Below are positions 1 through 6,539 of a stretch of 6,539 bases of DNA, piece after piece; position 1 is the first letter of the stretch, and each line of letters opens with the position of its first letter. The stretch is from assembly GCA_047638715.1 (NCBI GenBank), contig JBLIMK010000132.1, forward strand, positions 1 to 6,539, written 5' to 3'. A model generated the notes under the pieces. It was not told the origin of the DNA. It ran no database searches and was given only the letters and a program-made list of their open reading frames with translations. Source of the stretch: SHLQ01 sp047638715. Its GTDB lineage: Bacteria > Actinomycetota > Acidimicrobiia > Acidimicrobiales > SHLQ01. The translations under genes were made by a program, and so were the position numbers.

Positions 1-273
1 GTGTGGATGGATGGCAACACGATCGCCGATGGCCGGGTCGGACTCGCTGCTGTCGGGCCGAACACGATCACGATCGACGCTGCCCGAGATGCGCTCACTG
101 GAGCAACCCCGTCCGAAGAGCTGTACGCCCAGGTCGGTGCGATCTGTGCTGCCAACTGCGAACCCGATACCGACATGCGCGGGAGTGCTGAATACAAGAA
201 GCACCTCGCCAACGAACTCACTCAACGATCCCTGCGAACCGCAGTGGCCCGAGCAACGGGCCAGGAGGCCTGA
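1..273 (+). CDS. coxM: CO dehydrogenase medium (FAD) subunit, C-terminal fragment
   Basis: These are the last 90 residues of the flavoprotein subunit of aerobic CO dehydrogenase, which takes electrons from the iron-sulfur subunit and passes them to the respiratory chain. The fragment falls in the CO_deh_flav_C domain. An ADGRVGLAAVGP strand near the start and RGSAEYKKHLA near residues 60-70 match the usual end of CoxM/xanthine dehydrogenase FAD subunits. The FAD-binding N-terminal part, roughly 200 residues judging from about 288 in Oligotropha CoxM, lies outside the window. The GTG at base 1 is therefore an internal valine codon and not a start. The gene ends with TGA at 271-273, one base before coxS. 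Position directly upstream of coxS and coxL gives the M-S-L order typical of form I CODH. Related FAD subunits of other hydroxylases look similar, so the assignment leans on the neighbours. Confidence 0.93.
   Translation: MWMDGNTIADGRVGLAAVGPNTITIDAARDALTGATPSEELYAQVGAICAANCEPDTDMRGSAEYKKHLANELTQRSLRTAVARATGQEA
263..268 (+). promoter_or_regulatory. Ribosome binding site of coxS
   Basis: A perfect AGGAGG lies six bases before the ATG at 275. It sits inside the last codons of coxM. It fixes the coxS start at 275, although the reading frame stays open upstream to base 11. Confidence 0.85.
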
Positions 274-274
274 T

Positions 275-760
275 ATGGAAGTAACGATCAACGTCAACGG
301 AGTCGACCAGACCAGCGAAATCGAGGGACGGCTGCTCCTCGTCCACTTCATCCGAGACTCTCTCGGACTTACCGGCACCCATTGGGGATGCGACACCTCC
401 AACTGCGGCACCTGCGTTGTCTGGATGGACGAGCAACCGGTCAAAAGCTGCACGGTGCTCGCCGCTATGGCCGAGGGCCATCGTGTGCGCACGGTCGAAG
501 ACCTCGAACAAGACGGCGTCCTCGACCCCGTTCAGCAAGGTTTTATCCAAGAGCACGGCTTGCAGTGCGGTTTCTGCACCCCGGGCATGCTGATGACGTC
601 CCGAGCTCTGCTCGACAAGAATCCCGACCCGTCAGAAGCTGAGATTCGTGAAGCGATCTCTGGACAAATCTGCCGCTGTACCGGCTACTCGATGATCGTT
701 CGATCGATTCAGTGGGCCGCCAATGCCGAAAGCGCCGTCACCGTGGGAGCGTCAGCATGA
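275..760 (+). CDS. coxS: CO dehydrogenase small (2x[2Fe-2S]) subunit
   Basis: This 161-residue protein is the electron-transfer subunit of CO dehydrogenase, linking the Mo/Cu site in CoxL to FAD in CoxM. The N-terminal plant-type ferredoxin domain (about 1-75) carries cysteines 39, 44, 47 and 59 for the distal [2Fe-2S] cluster, in GCDTSNCGTC and SC. The C-terminal helical domain (about 80-150) carries 98, 101, 133 and 135, in CGFC and CRC, for the cluster next to molybdenum. All eight ligands are present. Length matches the family (about 160-166). The ATG at 275 was chosen because the protein then begins at the first ferredoxin strand and a perfect AGGAGG precedes it. The stop overlaps the coxL start as ATGA. 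Small subunits of other xanthine oxidase family enzymes share this layout; the neighbouring form I coxL settles the identity. Confidence 0.96.
   Translation: MEVTINVNGVDQTSEIEGRLLLVHFIRDSLGLTGTHWGCDTSNCGTCVVWMDEQPVKSCTVLAAMAEGHRVRTVEDLEQDGVLDPVQQGFIQEHGLQCGFCTPGMLMTSRALLDKNPDPSEAEIREAISGQICRCTGYSMIVRSIQWAANAESAVTVGASA
745..749 (+). promoter_or_regulatory. Ribosome binding site of coxL
   Basis: GGGAG lies seven bases before the ATG at 757, within the end of coxS. Together with the ATGA overlap it supports 757 as the start over the in-frame GTG at 712. Confidence 0.7.
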
Positions 761-3168
761 CCGTTACCGAAGATCCTGTAACACCTGGCTCCGCCAGCGA
801 AACCGAAGCCCTCTCGCCGGAGGGCAACCCAATGGGCTTCGGCAGGATGCTGCGCAAAGAGGATGCCCGCCTCGTTCGTGGACGGGGACAATTCGTTGAT
901 GACGTCGTGTTGCCGAACATGTTGCACCTCGCCATCCTCCGCTCACCGATTGCACACGGCACCATTGTCAACATCGACAAGAGCGCGGCCGAGGCTCACC
1001 CCAAGGTCGTCGCCGTCGTTACGGGCGCCGACCTCGCAGAGCACGGCTTGGCATGGATGCCGACATTGTCGAACGACGTGCAGGCGGTGCTCGCCACGGA
1101 CAAGGTTCGCTTCCAGCACCAAGAGGTCGCGTTCGTTGTTGCCGAGGACAAGTACTCCGCCCGTGACGCTCTCGAGCTGATCGACGTCGAGTACGACTTC
1201 CTCGATCCGGTGATCGATGTTCGAAAGTCGATGGATGCCGAGACGGGGGTCATCCGAACCGATCTCGACGGCAAAGCCGACAACCACGTGTTCGACTGGG
1301 AGGCCGGCGACAAGACCGAATTCGATGCGGTCTGGGAGAGTGCCGACGTCAAGGTCGAACAAGAGATCATTTATCCGCGGGTCCATCCCGCTCCGATGGA
1401 AACGTGTGGAGCAGTCGCCGACCTCGACCGGGTGTCGGGAAAGCTCACACTGTGGAGCACCACCCAGGCTCCTCACGCGCACCGCACCGTGTACGCATTG
1501 GTCGCTGGTCTGCCCGAGCACAAGATCCGGGTCATCGCGCCCGACATCGGTGGCGGCTTCGGCAACAAGGTACCGATCTACCCGGGTTACGTATGTGCAA
1601 TTGTTGCGTCGCTGCTCATTGGTCGCCCAGTCAAGTGGATGGAAGACCGCACGGAGAACCTGGTGTCGACAGGCTTTGCCCGTGACTACATCATGGACGG
1701 CAAGATCTGCGCCACGAAGGACGGCAAGATCCTGGCTGTGGGCGGCCACGTGCTGGCCGATCACGGTGCGTTCAACGGCACCGCAGCACCGGTCAAGTAT
1801 CCGGCTGGCTTCTTCGGAGTCTTCACCGGCAGTTACGACCTGGAGGCTGCCTACTCCGACATGGAAGCTGTTTACACGAACAAGGCGCCCGGTGGTGTGG
1901 CCTATGCGTGTTCGTTCCGGATCACCGAAGCGGTGTACATGGTCGAGCGTCTGGTCGATTGTTTGGCGTACGAGCTCGATATGGATCCCGCTGAGCTACG
2001 TCTCAAGAACTTCATCAAGCCCGAACAGTTCCCGTATGAAACGAAGACCGGTTGGGTCTACGACTCGGGGGACTACGAGCCCGCAATGCGGCTGGCAATG
2101 GAGATGGCCGGCTATGACGAACTCCGCAAGGAGCAAGCCGAAAAGCGTGAACGTGGGGAGCTGATGGGAATCGGCATCTCGTTCTTCACCGAAGCTGTGG
2201 GCGCTGGTCCTCGTAAGGACATGGACATCTTGGGCCTCGGCATGGCCGACGGTTGCGAGCTTCGTATCCACCCAACGGGCAAGGCCGTTGTTCGCCTGTC
2301 GGTCAAGACTCAAGGCCAAGGTCACGAGACCACGTTCGCCCAGATTATCGCCGAGGAGACGGGCATTCCGCCCGAGGACATCGACGTGGTCCATGGCGAC
2401 ACGGACAACACCCCATTCGGCCTTGGAACCTACGGCTCTCGTTCGACTCCGGTCTCGGGTGCCGCTGCTGCTCTCGTTGCACGCAAGGTTGTCGACAAGG
2501 CGCAGATCATTGCGTCGGGGATGCTTGAAGTTTCGGTTACCGACCTCGAGTGGAAGAAGGGCTCCTTCAACGTGAAAGGCGACCCTTCGAAGTCGGTCAC
2601 GATCCAGGACATTGCAATGCGTGCCCATGGAGCCGGTGACTTGCCCGAAGGTATCGAGGGTGGCCTCGAAGCCCAGATCTGTTACAACCCGTCCAACCTG
2701 ACCTACCCGTTCGGCGCCTATATCTGTGTCGTCGACATCGATCCCGGTACCGCCGAGGTCAAGGTTCGCAGGTTCATTGCTGTCGACGATTGCGGCACGC
2801 AGATCAACCCGATGATCATCGAGGGCCAAGTACACGGCGGCCTCGCCGATGGCATCGGCATGGCGCTCATGGAAATGATCGCCTTTGACGAAGACGGCAA
2901 CTGCCTCGGCGGTTCGCTCATGGATTACCTCATCCCGACCGCGTTGGAGACGCCCGATTGGGAGACTGGTCATACGGTCACTCCGTCGCCGCATCATCCA
3001 ATCGGCGCCAAAGGCATCGGCGAGTCCGCCACGGTGGGTTCGCCGCCCGCAGTGGTCAACGCTGTGGTCGATGCACTCAAACCCTTCGGTGTCCGCCACG
3101 CCGATATGCCGCTCACTCCCTCCAGGGTGTGGGAAGCAATGCAGGGCAATGCCACTCCGCCCATCTAA
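757..3168 (+). CDS. coxL: CO dehydrogenase large subunit, form I (Mo/Cu catalytic subunit)
   Basis: This is the 803-residue catalytic subunit of aerobic Mo/Cu CO dehydrogenase (CO + H2O to CO2 + 2 e- + 2 H+); Oligotropha CoxL has 809. The form I signature AYACSFR is at residues 382-388 (bases 1900-1920), with Cys385 as the likely Cu(I) ligand equivalent to Oligotropha Cys388. Gln237 in TQAPH corresponds to Gln240, and Glu756 in GIGES corresponds to the active-site Glu763. Cofactor-binding stretches are GGGFGNK (265-271), TQGQGHETT (518-526) and GTYGSRSTP (557-565). A hammerhead domain (about 38-150) is followed by two molybdopterin-binding domains. The ATG at 757 overlaps the coxS stop and has an upstream GGGAG. 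One oddity is Ala384 directly before the cysteine, where Oligotropha and Hydrogenophaga have arginine. The enzyme is probably an (LMS)2 dimer on the cytoplasmic membrane face. Form II, with AYRGAGR, is ruled out by the motif. Confidence 0.97.
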   Translation: MTVTEDPVTPGSASETEALSPEGNPMGFGRMLRKEDARLVRGRGQFVDDVVLPNMLHLAILRSPIAHGTIVNIDKSAAEAHPKVVAVVTGADLAEHGLAWMPTLSNDVQAVLATDKVRFQHQEVAFVVAEDKYSARDALELIDVEYDFLDPVIDVRKSMDAETGVIRTDLDGKADNHVFDWEAGDKTEFDAVWESADVKVEQEIIYPRVHPAPMETCGAVADLDRVSGKLTLWSTTQAPHAHRTVYALVAGLPEHKIRVIAPDIGGGFGNKVPIYPGYVCAIVASLLIGRPVKWMEDRTENLVSTGFARDYIMDGKICATKDGKILAVGGHVLADHGAFNGTAAPVKYPAGFFGVFTGSYDLEAAYSDMEAVYTNKAPGGVAYACSFRITEAVYMVERLVDCLAYELDMDPAELRLKNFIKPEQFPYETKTGWVYDSGDYEPAMRLAMEMAGYDELRKEQAEKRERGELMGIGISFFTEAVGAGPRKDMDILGLGMADGCELRIHPTGKAVVRLSVKTQGQGHETTFAQIIAEETGIPPEDIDVVHGDTDNTPFGLGTYGSRSTPVSGAAAALVARKVVDKAQIIASGMLEVSVTDLEWKKGSFNVKGDPSKSVTIQDIAMRAHGAGDLPEGIEGGLEAQICYNPSNLTYPFGAYICVVDIDPGTAEVKVRRFIAVDDCGTQINPMIIEGQVHGGLADGIGMALMEMIAFDEDGNCLGGSLMDYLIPTALETPDWETGHTVTPSPHHPIGAKGIGESATVGSPPAVVNAVVDALKPFGVRHADMPLTPSRVWEAMQGNATPPI

Positions 3169-3197
3169 TGGCATGCTCCAAAAGGGAACGAGTGCAT

Positions 3198-3202
3198 AGG
3201 AG
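3198..3202 (+). promoter_or_regulatory. Ribosome binding site of the xdhC-like gene
   Basis: AGGAG lies six bases before a GTG at 3209 and decides this non-ATG start. It sits in the 40-bp gap after coxL, the largest gap in the window. That gap shows no terminator-like hairpin with a T-run and no clear promoter, so the gene is probably transcribed with coxMSL. Confidence 0.75.
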
Positions 3203-3208
3203 CCGAAC

Positions 3209-4108
3209 GTGACCGCTTCTCGACGAATCGCTGCCCGCGTGGCAGAGCTCGTCGAGGAGCGCGTCCCGTTTGTGCTCGCAACCGTCGTCCGGGCCGAAAT
3301 GCCGACATCGGCAAGGCCCGGCGACGCTGCGATCATCCAGTCCGACGGCTCGATAGAAGGATTTGTCGGAGGCCAATGCGCAGAAGGTTCGGTCAAGTTG
3401 GCCGCGCTCAACGTGCTCGACTCCGGCGAAGCCCTTCTTCTACGGGTGTTGCCCGAAGATGGCGAAACCTTCCCGGACCGACCAGGCGCCCAAGCGGTCG
3501 TCAACCCGTGTTTGTCGGGCGGAGCGATCGAGGTCTTCCTAGATCCCAAGTTGCCGGCGGCCCAGCTGACAATCGTTGGGAGCACGCCAATCGCTGACGC
3601 CTTGGCACAGTTTGGAACCCAGCTCGGCTATCGCGTCGAACACGTCCCCAACGGTGTCCCGAATGCCACCGGCTCGCTCGCCGTGCTCATCTCTAGTCAT
3701 GGGCGCCATGAAGAAGACTCGATCCGGGTCGCACTCGACGCCGAGGTCGGATTCATCGGTCTCGTGGCCAGCTCTACCCGCGGCGCTTCGGTTATCGATT
3801 CTCTCGATCTCGACCCGAGCGCCCGATCGGCAATTCACTCACCTGTCGGGCTCGACATCGGGGCCCGCACCGCCGAAGAGGTCGCTCTATCCGTTCTCGC
3901 TGAAGTCACCCGCGCGGTTCGTATCGACGGGCTTGAAGCTCCCAAAACACAGGCACCGTCGAAGCCCGTCGAGACCATCGACCCGATCTGCGGGATGACC
4001 GTCGTCGTCGACGACAACACACCACATCTCAAGCACGACGAGACGGACTACTGGTACTGCAACGTGGGCTGTCGAACACGACACAGCGAAGAGCTCGCTA
4101 TCGCATGA
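3209..4108 (+). CDS. XdhC/CoxF-family CODH maturation protein with C-terminal YHS domain
   Basis: This 299-residue protein is probably the CoxF-type assembly factor of the operon. The N-terminal XdhC_CoxI domain (about 1-110) shows GFVGGQCAEGSV (51-62) with Cys57, and NPCLSGGAIEVF (99-110) with Cys101. A Rossmann-like XdhC_C domain (about 118-235) follows, with TIVGSTPIADAL, SSHGRHEE (162-169) and PVGLDIGARTAEE (212-224). After a Pro/Lys linker, residues 258-299 form a YHS domain: DPICGM and YWYCNVGC, with Cys261, Cys284 and Cys288. XdhC proteins handle molybdenum cofactor during sulfuration and insertion. In Oligotropha, CoxF has been linked to placing copper in the active site. YHS domains are small metal-associated modules often found in copper and heavy-metal proteins. 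A copper role here is inference. The YHS end is short, with His292 where a Phe is common. GTG is preceded by AGGAG, and the stop overlaps the next gene as ATGA. Confidence 0.85.
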   Translation: MTASRRIAARVAELVEERVPFVLATVVRAEMPTSARPGDAAIIQSDGSIEGFVGGQCAEGSVKLAALNVLDSGEALLLRVLPEDGETFPDRPGAQAVVNPCLSGGAIEVFLDPKLPAAQLTIVGSTPIADALAQFGTQLGYRVEHVPNGVPNATGSLAVLISSHGRHEEDSIRVALDAEVGFIGLVASSTRGASVIDSLDLDPSARSAIHSPVGLDIGARTAEEVALSVLAEVTRAVRIDGLEAPKTQAPSKPVETIDPICGMTVVVDDNTPHLKHDETDYWYCNVGCRTRHSEELAIA

Positions 4109-4748
4109 AGACAGCCGGACTCGTGCTCGCTGCCGGCTCATCGCGTCGCCTCGGCCAACCCAAACAACTTCTGCCCTTTCGAGGTCGAACTCTGCTCGAT
4201 GCCTCTCTCGACACAGCGCGGGCAGCGCCCTTCGATCAGCACCTCGTGACGATTGGCGGAGCAGCACCGGAGGTGCTCGACACGATCAACTTTGACGGGT
4301 TTGAAATAGTCGAGAGCCTGCACCACACCCAAGGCTGCTCATCCTCCATCGTGAGCGCGCTGTCGCAGCTAGATGACGACATCGACGGCTTCGTGCTCTT
4401 GTTGGGCGACCAACCAGAGGTTGACTCCGCCACCATTTCCACCCTCCTCGCCGCCTGCTCTCCAAGTGCCTCCTCGCGGATCGGGGTCTGTCGTTACGAC
4501 GACGGCATCGGTCATCCGTTTTGGTTCGGGCGTCAGATTTTTGATGACCTCGCTCGGCTTCATGGAGACAAAGCCGTATGGAAGCTCATCGAGTCTGGGA
4601 ACTACGAGGTTTCCGAGGTCGCGATTCGGGGTACGGTTCCGCTCGATGTCGACACGTGGGACGACTATGAAGCACTGCTCGAGTCCATCGGCGAGCCGAT
4701 CGACAACCTCATGACACAGAACGTTACGACACAAAGCGACGGGCCTAT

Positions 4749-4752
<4 letters not shown>
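4105..4752 (+). CDS. MocA-like molybdenum cofactor cytidylyltransferase
   Basis: This 215-residue nucleotidyltransferase probably joins CMP to molybdopterin, giving the cytosine dinucleotide cofactor (MCD) used by CO dehydrogenase. The nucleotide-binding loop is LAAGSSRRLGQPKQLLPF (8-25). Further family motifs are GDQP (101-104, metal-binding Asp102), GHPFWF (136-141), GDKAVW (154-159) and DVDTWDDY (181-188). The AAG loop resembles CTP-using MocA more than GTP-using MobA, which usually has AGG; the CODH context also favours CTP. The last 20 residues or so after DVDTWDDYEALLES look like a non-conserved tail. It overlaps both neighbours by ATGA, so its translation is probably coupled to theirs and cofactor synthesis would be matched to enzyme production. 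A different sugar-nucleotide or cofactor transferase of the same fold is possible but less likely. Confidence 0.87.
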
Positions 4753-5605
<853 letters not shown>

Positions 5606-5609
<4 letters not shown>

Positions 5610-5632
5610 CCGTGCTCGCCCACCGATCGTGA
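5606..5632 (+). other. Eight-codon bridging frame between coxD and coxE
   Basis: An ATG overlapping the coxD stop (ATGA, 5606-5609) opens a frame reading MTVLAHRS and ends at TGA 5630-5632. That stop overlaps the coxE GTG start (GTGA, 5629-5632). The coxE start has no clear Shine-Dalgarno sequence. The frame could hand ribosomes from coxD to coxE, or it may be the remnant of an older coxE start lost by a small indel. Nothing shows that a peptide is made. Confidence 0.35.
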
Positions 5633-6539
5633 GCGCGAACTCACTTCTCGATGGCATCGACAAAGCAATCTTTTCCGCGGCGTTTGTTGGCCGACTGCGC
5701 GCTGTTGGATTGCCCGTCTCGATCCACTCCGCCGAACGATTGGCCGAAGCGCTCGCTTGCGCATCTCCAACGGCTCGCACCGAGCTCTACTGGATCTGTC
5801 GGGTCTGTTTGGTCCACGACGTTCGGTCGATAGAACTCTTCGATCGGGTATTCGGCGTCGTATTCGAAGGCGGGGCCCTGCCGGTCGGGAGGAGCGCCAG
5901 GGGGTCGGGTAAACATCAACCGCCAGCGATGGCGTCGGAGCAACAAGTAAAACTCGCCTCTCGCAACCAGGTCGCCGACGGCACCGGAGGCGTGCCGTGG
6001 TCGAGTAGCCCCTCGGCCGCTCCCGATGACGCCTCGACGCCCGATGATGAGGATGGCGTTGTACTGCCCGAGCTTCTTCCCTCGTCGCTCGCGGACCTCG
6101 CTGACACTCCGTTCGACCAGCTGAGCGATCTCGAACTCGCCGCGATCGGCGGCTGGCTCGAAGAGGCGATCGTTCGCTGGCCCACCCGGTGCGCCCGGCG
6201 GGTCCGCCATGCCCGCTCAGGCCCGCAGCTCGATCGACGCCGCACCCTGTCCAATGCTCGCCGGACCGGCGGAGACCCGGTCGAACTCGTCTGGCAGCGC
6301 CAGATCCGCCGCCCTCGCAAGGTCGTGATGCTCGCCGACGTTTCGGGCTCGATGCAGACGTTCGTCCGACCGTACATGCACGTAATGCGTGCGCTCACAC
6401 GACATGTTCAGGCCGAGACGTTCGCCTTCTCGACCACGCTCACTCGCGTTACTTCGGCGCTGCGTCATCAAGATCCACAGGAGGCGATCGAGAAAACATC
6501 AGAGCTCGTCGACGACCGGTTCTCGGGCACAAAGATCGC
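5629..6539 (+). CDS. coxE: CoxE, VWA-domain CODH maturation protein (3' end outside window)
   Basis: A single open frame runs 303 codons to the window edge and encodes most of a CoxE-type VWA protein (family near 400 residues). The N-terminal part (AAFVGRLRAVGLPVS) is typical of the family. A low-complexity linker follows (about 85-158), rich in Ser, Pro and Asp (for example 125-142). The family core then reads PFDQLSDLELAAIGGWLEEA (161-180), a basic PTRCARR stretch and RRTGGDP. The VWA domain begins about residue 230 with the metal-ion site LADVSGSM (Asp237, Ser239, Ser241), then FAFSTTLTRVT (265-275) and FSGTKI (298-303), where Thr301 may complete the metal site. CoxE partners CoxD and has been linked to copper insertion in Oligotropha CODH. 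GTG 5629 is the first possible start after an in-frame stop at 5596; it lacks a clear ribosome site. Confidence 0.92.
   Translation, partial: MSANSLLDGIDKAIFSAAFVGRLRAVGLPVSIHSAERLAEALACASPTARTELYWICRVCLVHDVRSIELFDRVFGVVFEGGALPVGRSARGSGKHQPPAMASEQQVKLASRNQVADGTGGVPWSSSPSAAPDDASTPDDEDGVVLPELLPSSLADLADTPFDQLSDLELAAIGGWLEEAIVRWPTRCARRVRHARSGPQLDRRRTLSNARRTGGDPVELVWQRQIRRPRKVVMLADVSGSMQTFVRPYMHVMRALTRHVQAETFAFSTTLTRVTSALRHQDPQEAIEKTSELVDDRFSGTKI

Noticed and set aside
11..274. Upstream extension of the coxS frame by 88 codons
   Set aside because: It overlaps the coxM coding end in another frame, is not ferredoxin-like, and the AGGAGG plus ATG at 275 gives the normal CoxS length.
712..756. GTG start giving a 15-residue longer CoxL
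   Set aside because: The extension reads through coxS in another frame; ATG 757 has an ATGA overlap and a GGGAG ribosome site.
943..1764. 273-residue open frame on the minus strand
   Set aside because: It is fully antisense to the CoxL coding region with no family features; a shadow of the real gene.
1217..2164. 315-residue + strand frame inside coxL
   Set aside because: It is out of frame with coxL, rich in Arg/Ser/Trp as expected of a shifted reading of GC-rich DNA, and has no motif.
3175..3203. GCTCC (3175-3179) can pair with GGAGC (3199-3203), covering the xdhC ribosome site
   Set aside because: The stem is only five pairs with a 19-base loop, which is expected by chance and too weak to call a regulatory hairpin.
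1996..3585. 529-residue open frame on the minus strand
   Set aside because: It lies antisense to coxL and the xdhC-like gene, both clearly coding, shows no recognisable motif, and arises from GC-rich codon structure.
5641..6210. 189-residue open frame on the minus strand
   Set aside because: The + strand frame from 5629 encodes a continuous CoxE protein with an intact VWA metal site, so the antisense frame is a shadow.

Overview
The window holds most of a carbon monoxide dehydrogenase (CODH) operon, seven genes packed head to tail on the + strand. In order they are the end of coxM (FAD subunit), coxS (iron-sulfur subunit), coxL (Mo/Cu catalytic subunit), an XdhC/CoxF-family maturation protein with a C-terminal YHS domain, a MocA-like molybdenum cofactor nucleotidyltransferase, coxD (MoxR-type AAA+ ATPase) and the first 303 codons of coxE (VWA-domain protein). 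The window cuts coxM at the left edge and coxE at the right edge.

CoxL carries AYACSFR with the copper-ligand cysteine. This marks it as form I, the genuine aerobic CO-oxidising enzyme, and not a form II relative. The M-S-L subunit order agrees. The first block (1-3168) encodes the structural enzyme, which would oxidise CO to CO2 and pass electrons Mo/Cu -> 2Fe-2S -> 2Fe-2S -> FAD -> respiratory chain. The second block (3209-6539) is a maturation cassette. MocA would make the cytosine dinucleotide form of the cofactor, CoxD and CoxE are the ATPase/VWA pair tied to sulfuration and copper loading, and the XdhC-YHS protein is the likely CoxF equivalent. The maturation order (XdhC-YHS, mocA, D, E) differs from the coxMSLDEFG order of Oligotropha carboxidovorans.

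Genes are joined by ATGA overlaps (S/L, XdhC/MocA, MocA/D). The largest gap is 40 bp (coxL to xdhC). At the coxD/coxE junction a tiny 8-codon frame bridges the two genes through ATGA and GTGA overlaps. No promoter, terminator, RNA gene, repeat, mobile element or CRISPR array was seen, and no stretch over 300 bp lacks a gene.

The DNA is GC-rich (by eye around 60%) and the organism is an aerobic bacterium. Compact overlaps, GTG starts and overall protein character suggest an actinobacterium, possibly of the Acidimicrobiia type, but this is an impression and not a proof. The most notable features are the YHS domain on the CoxF-like protein, which may bring copper handling into CODH maturation, and an alanine in CoxL at the position of an arginine that precedes the active-site cysteine in the studied enzymes.
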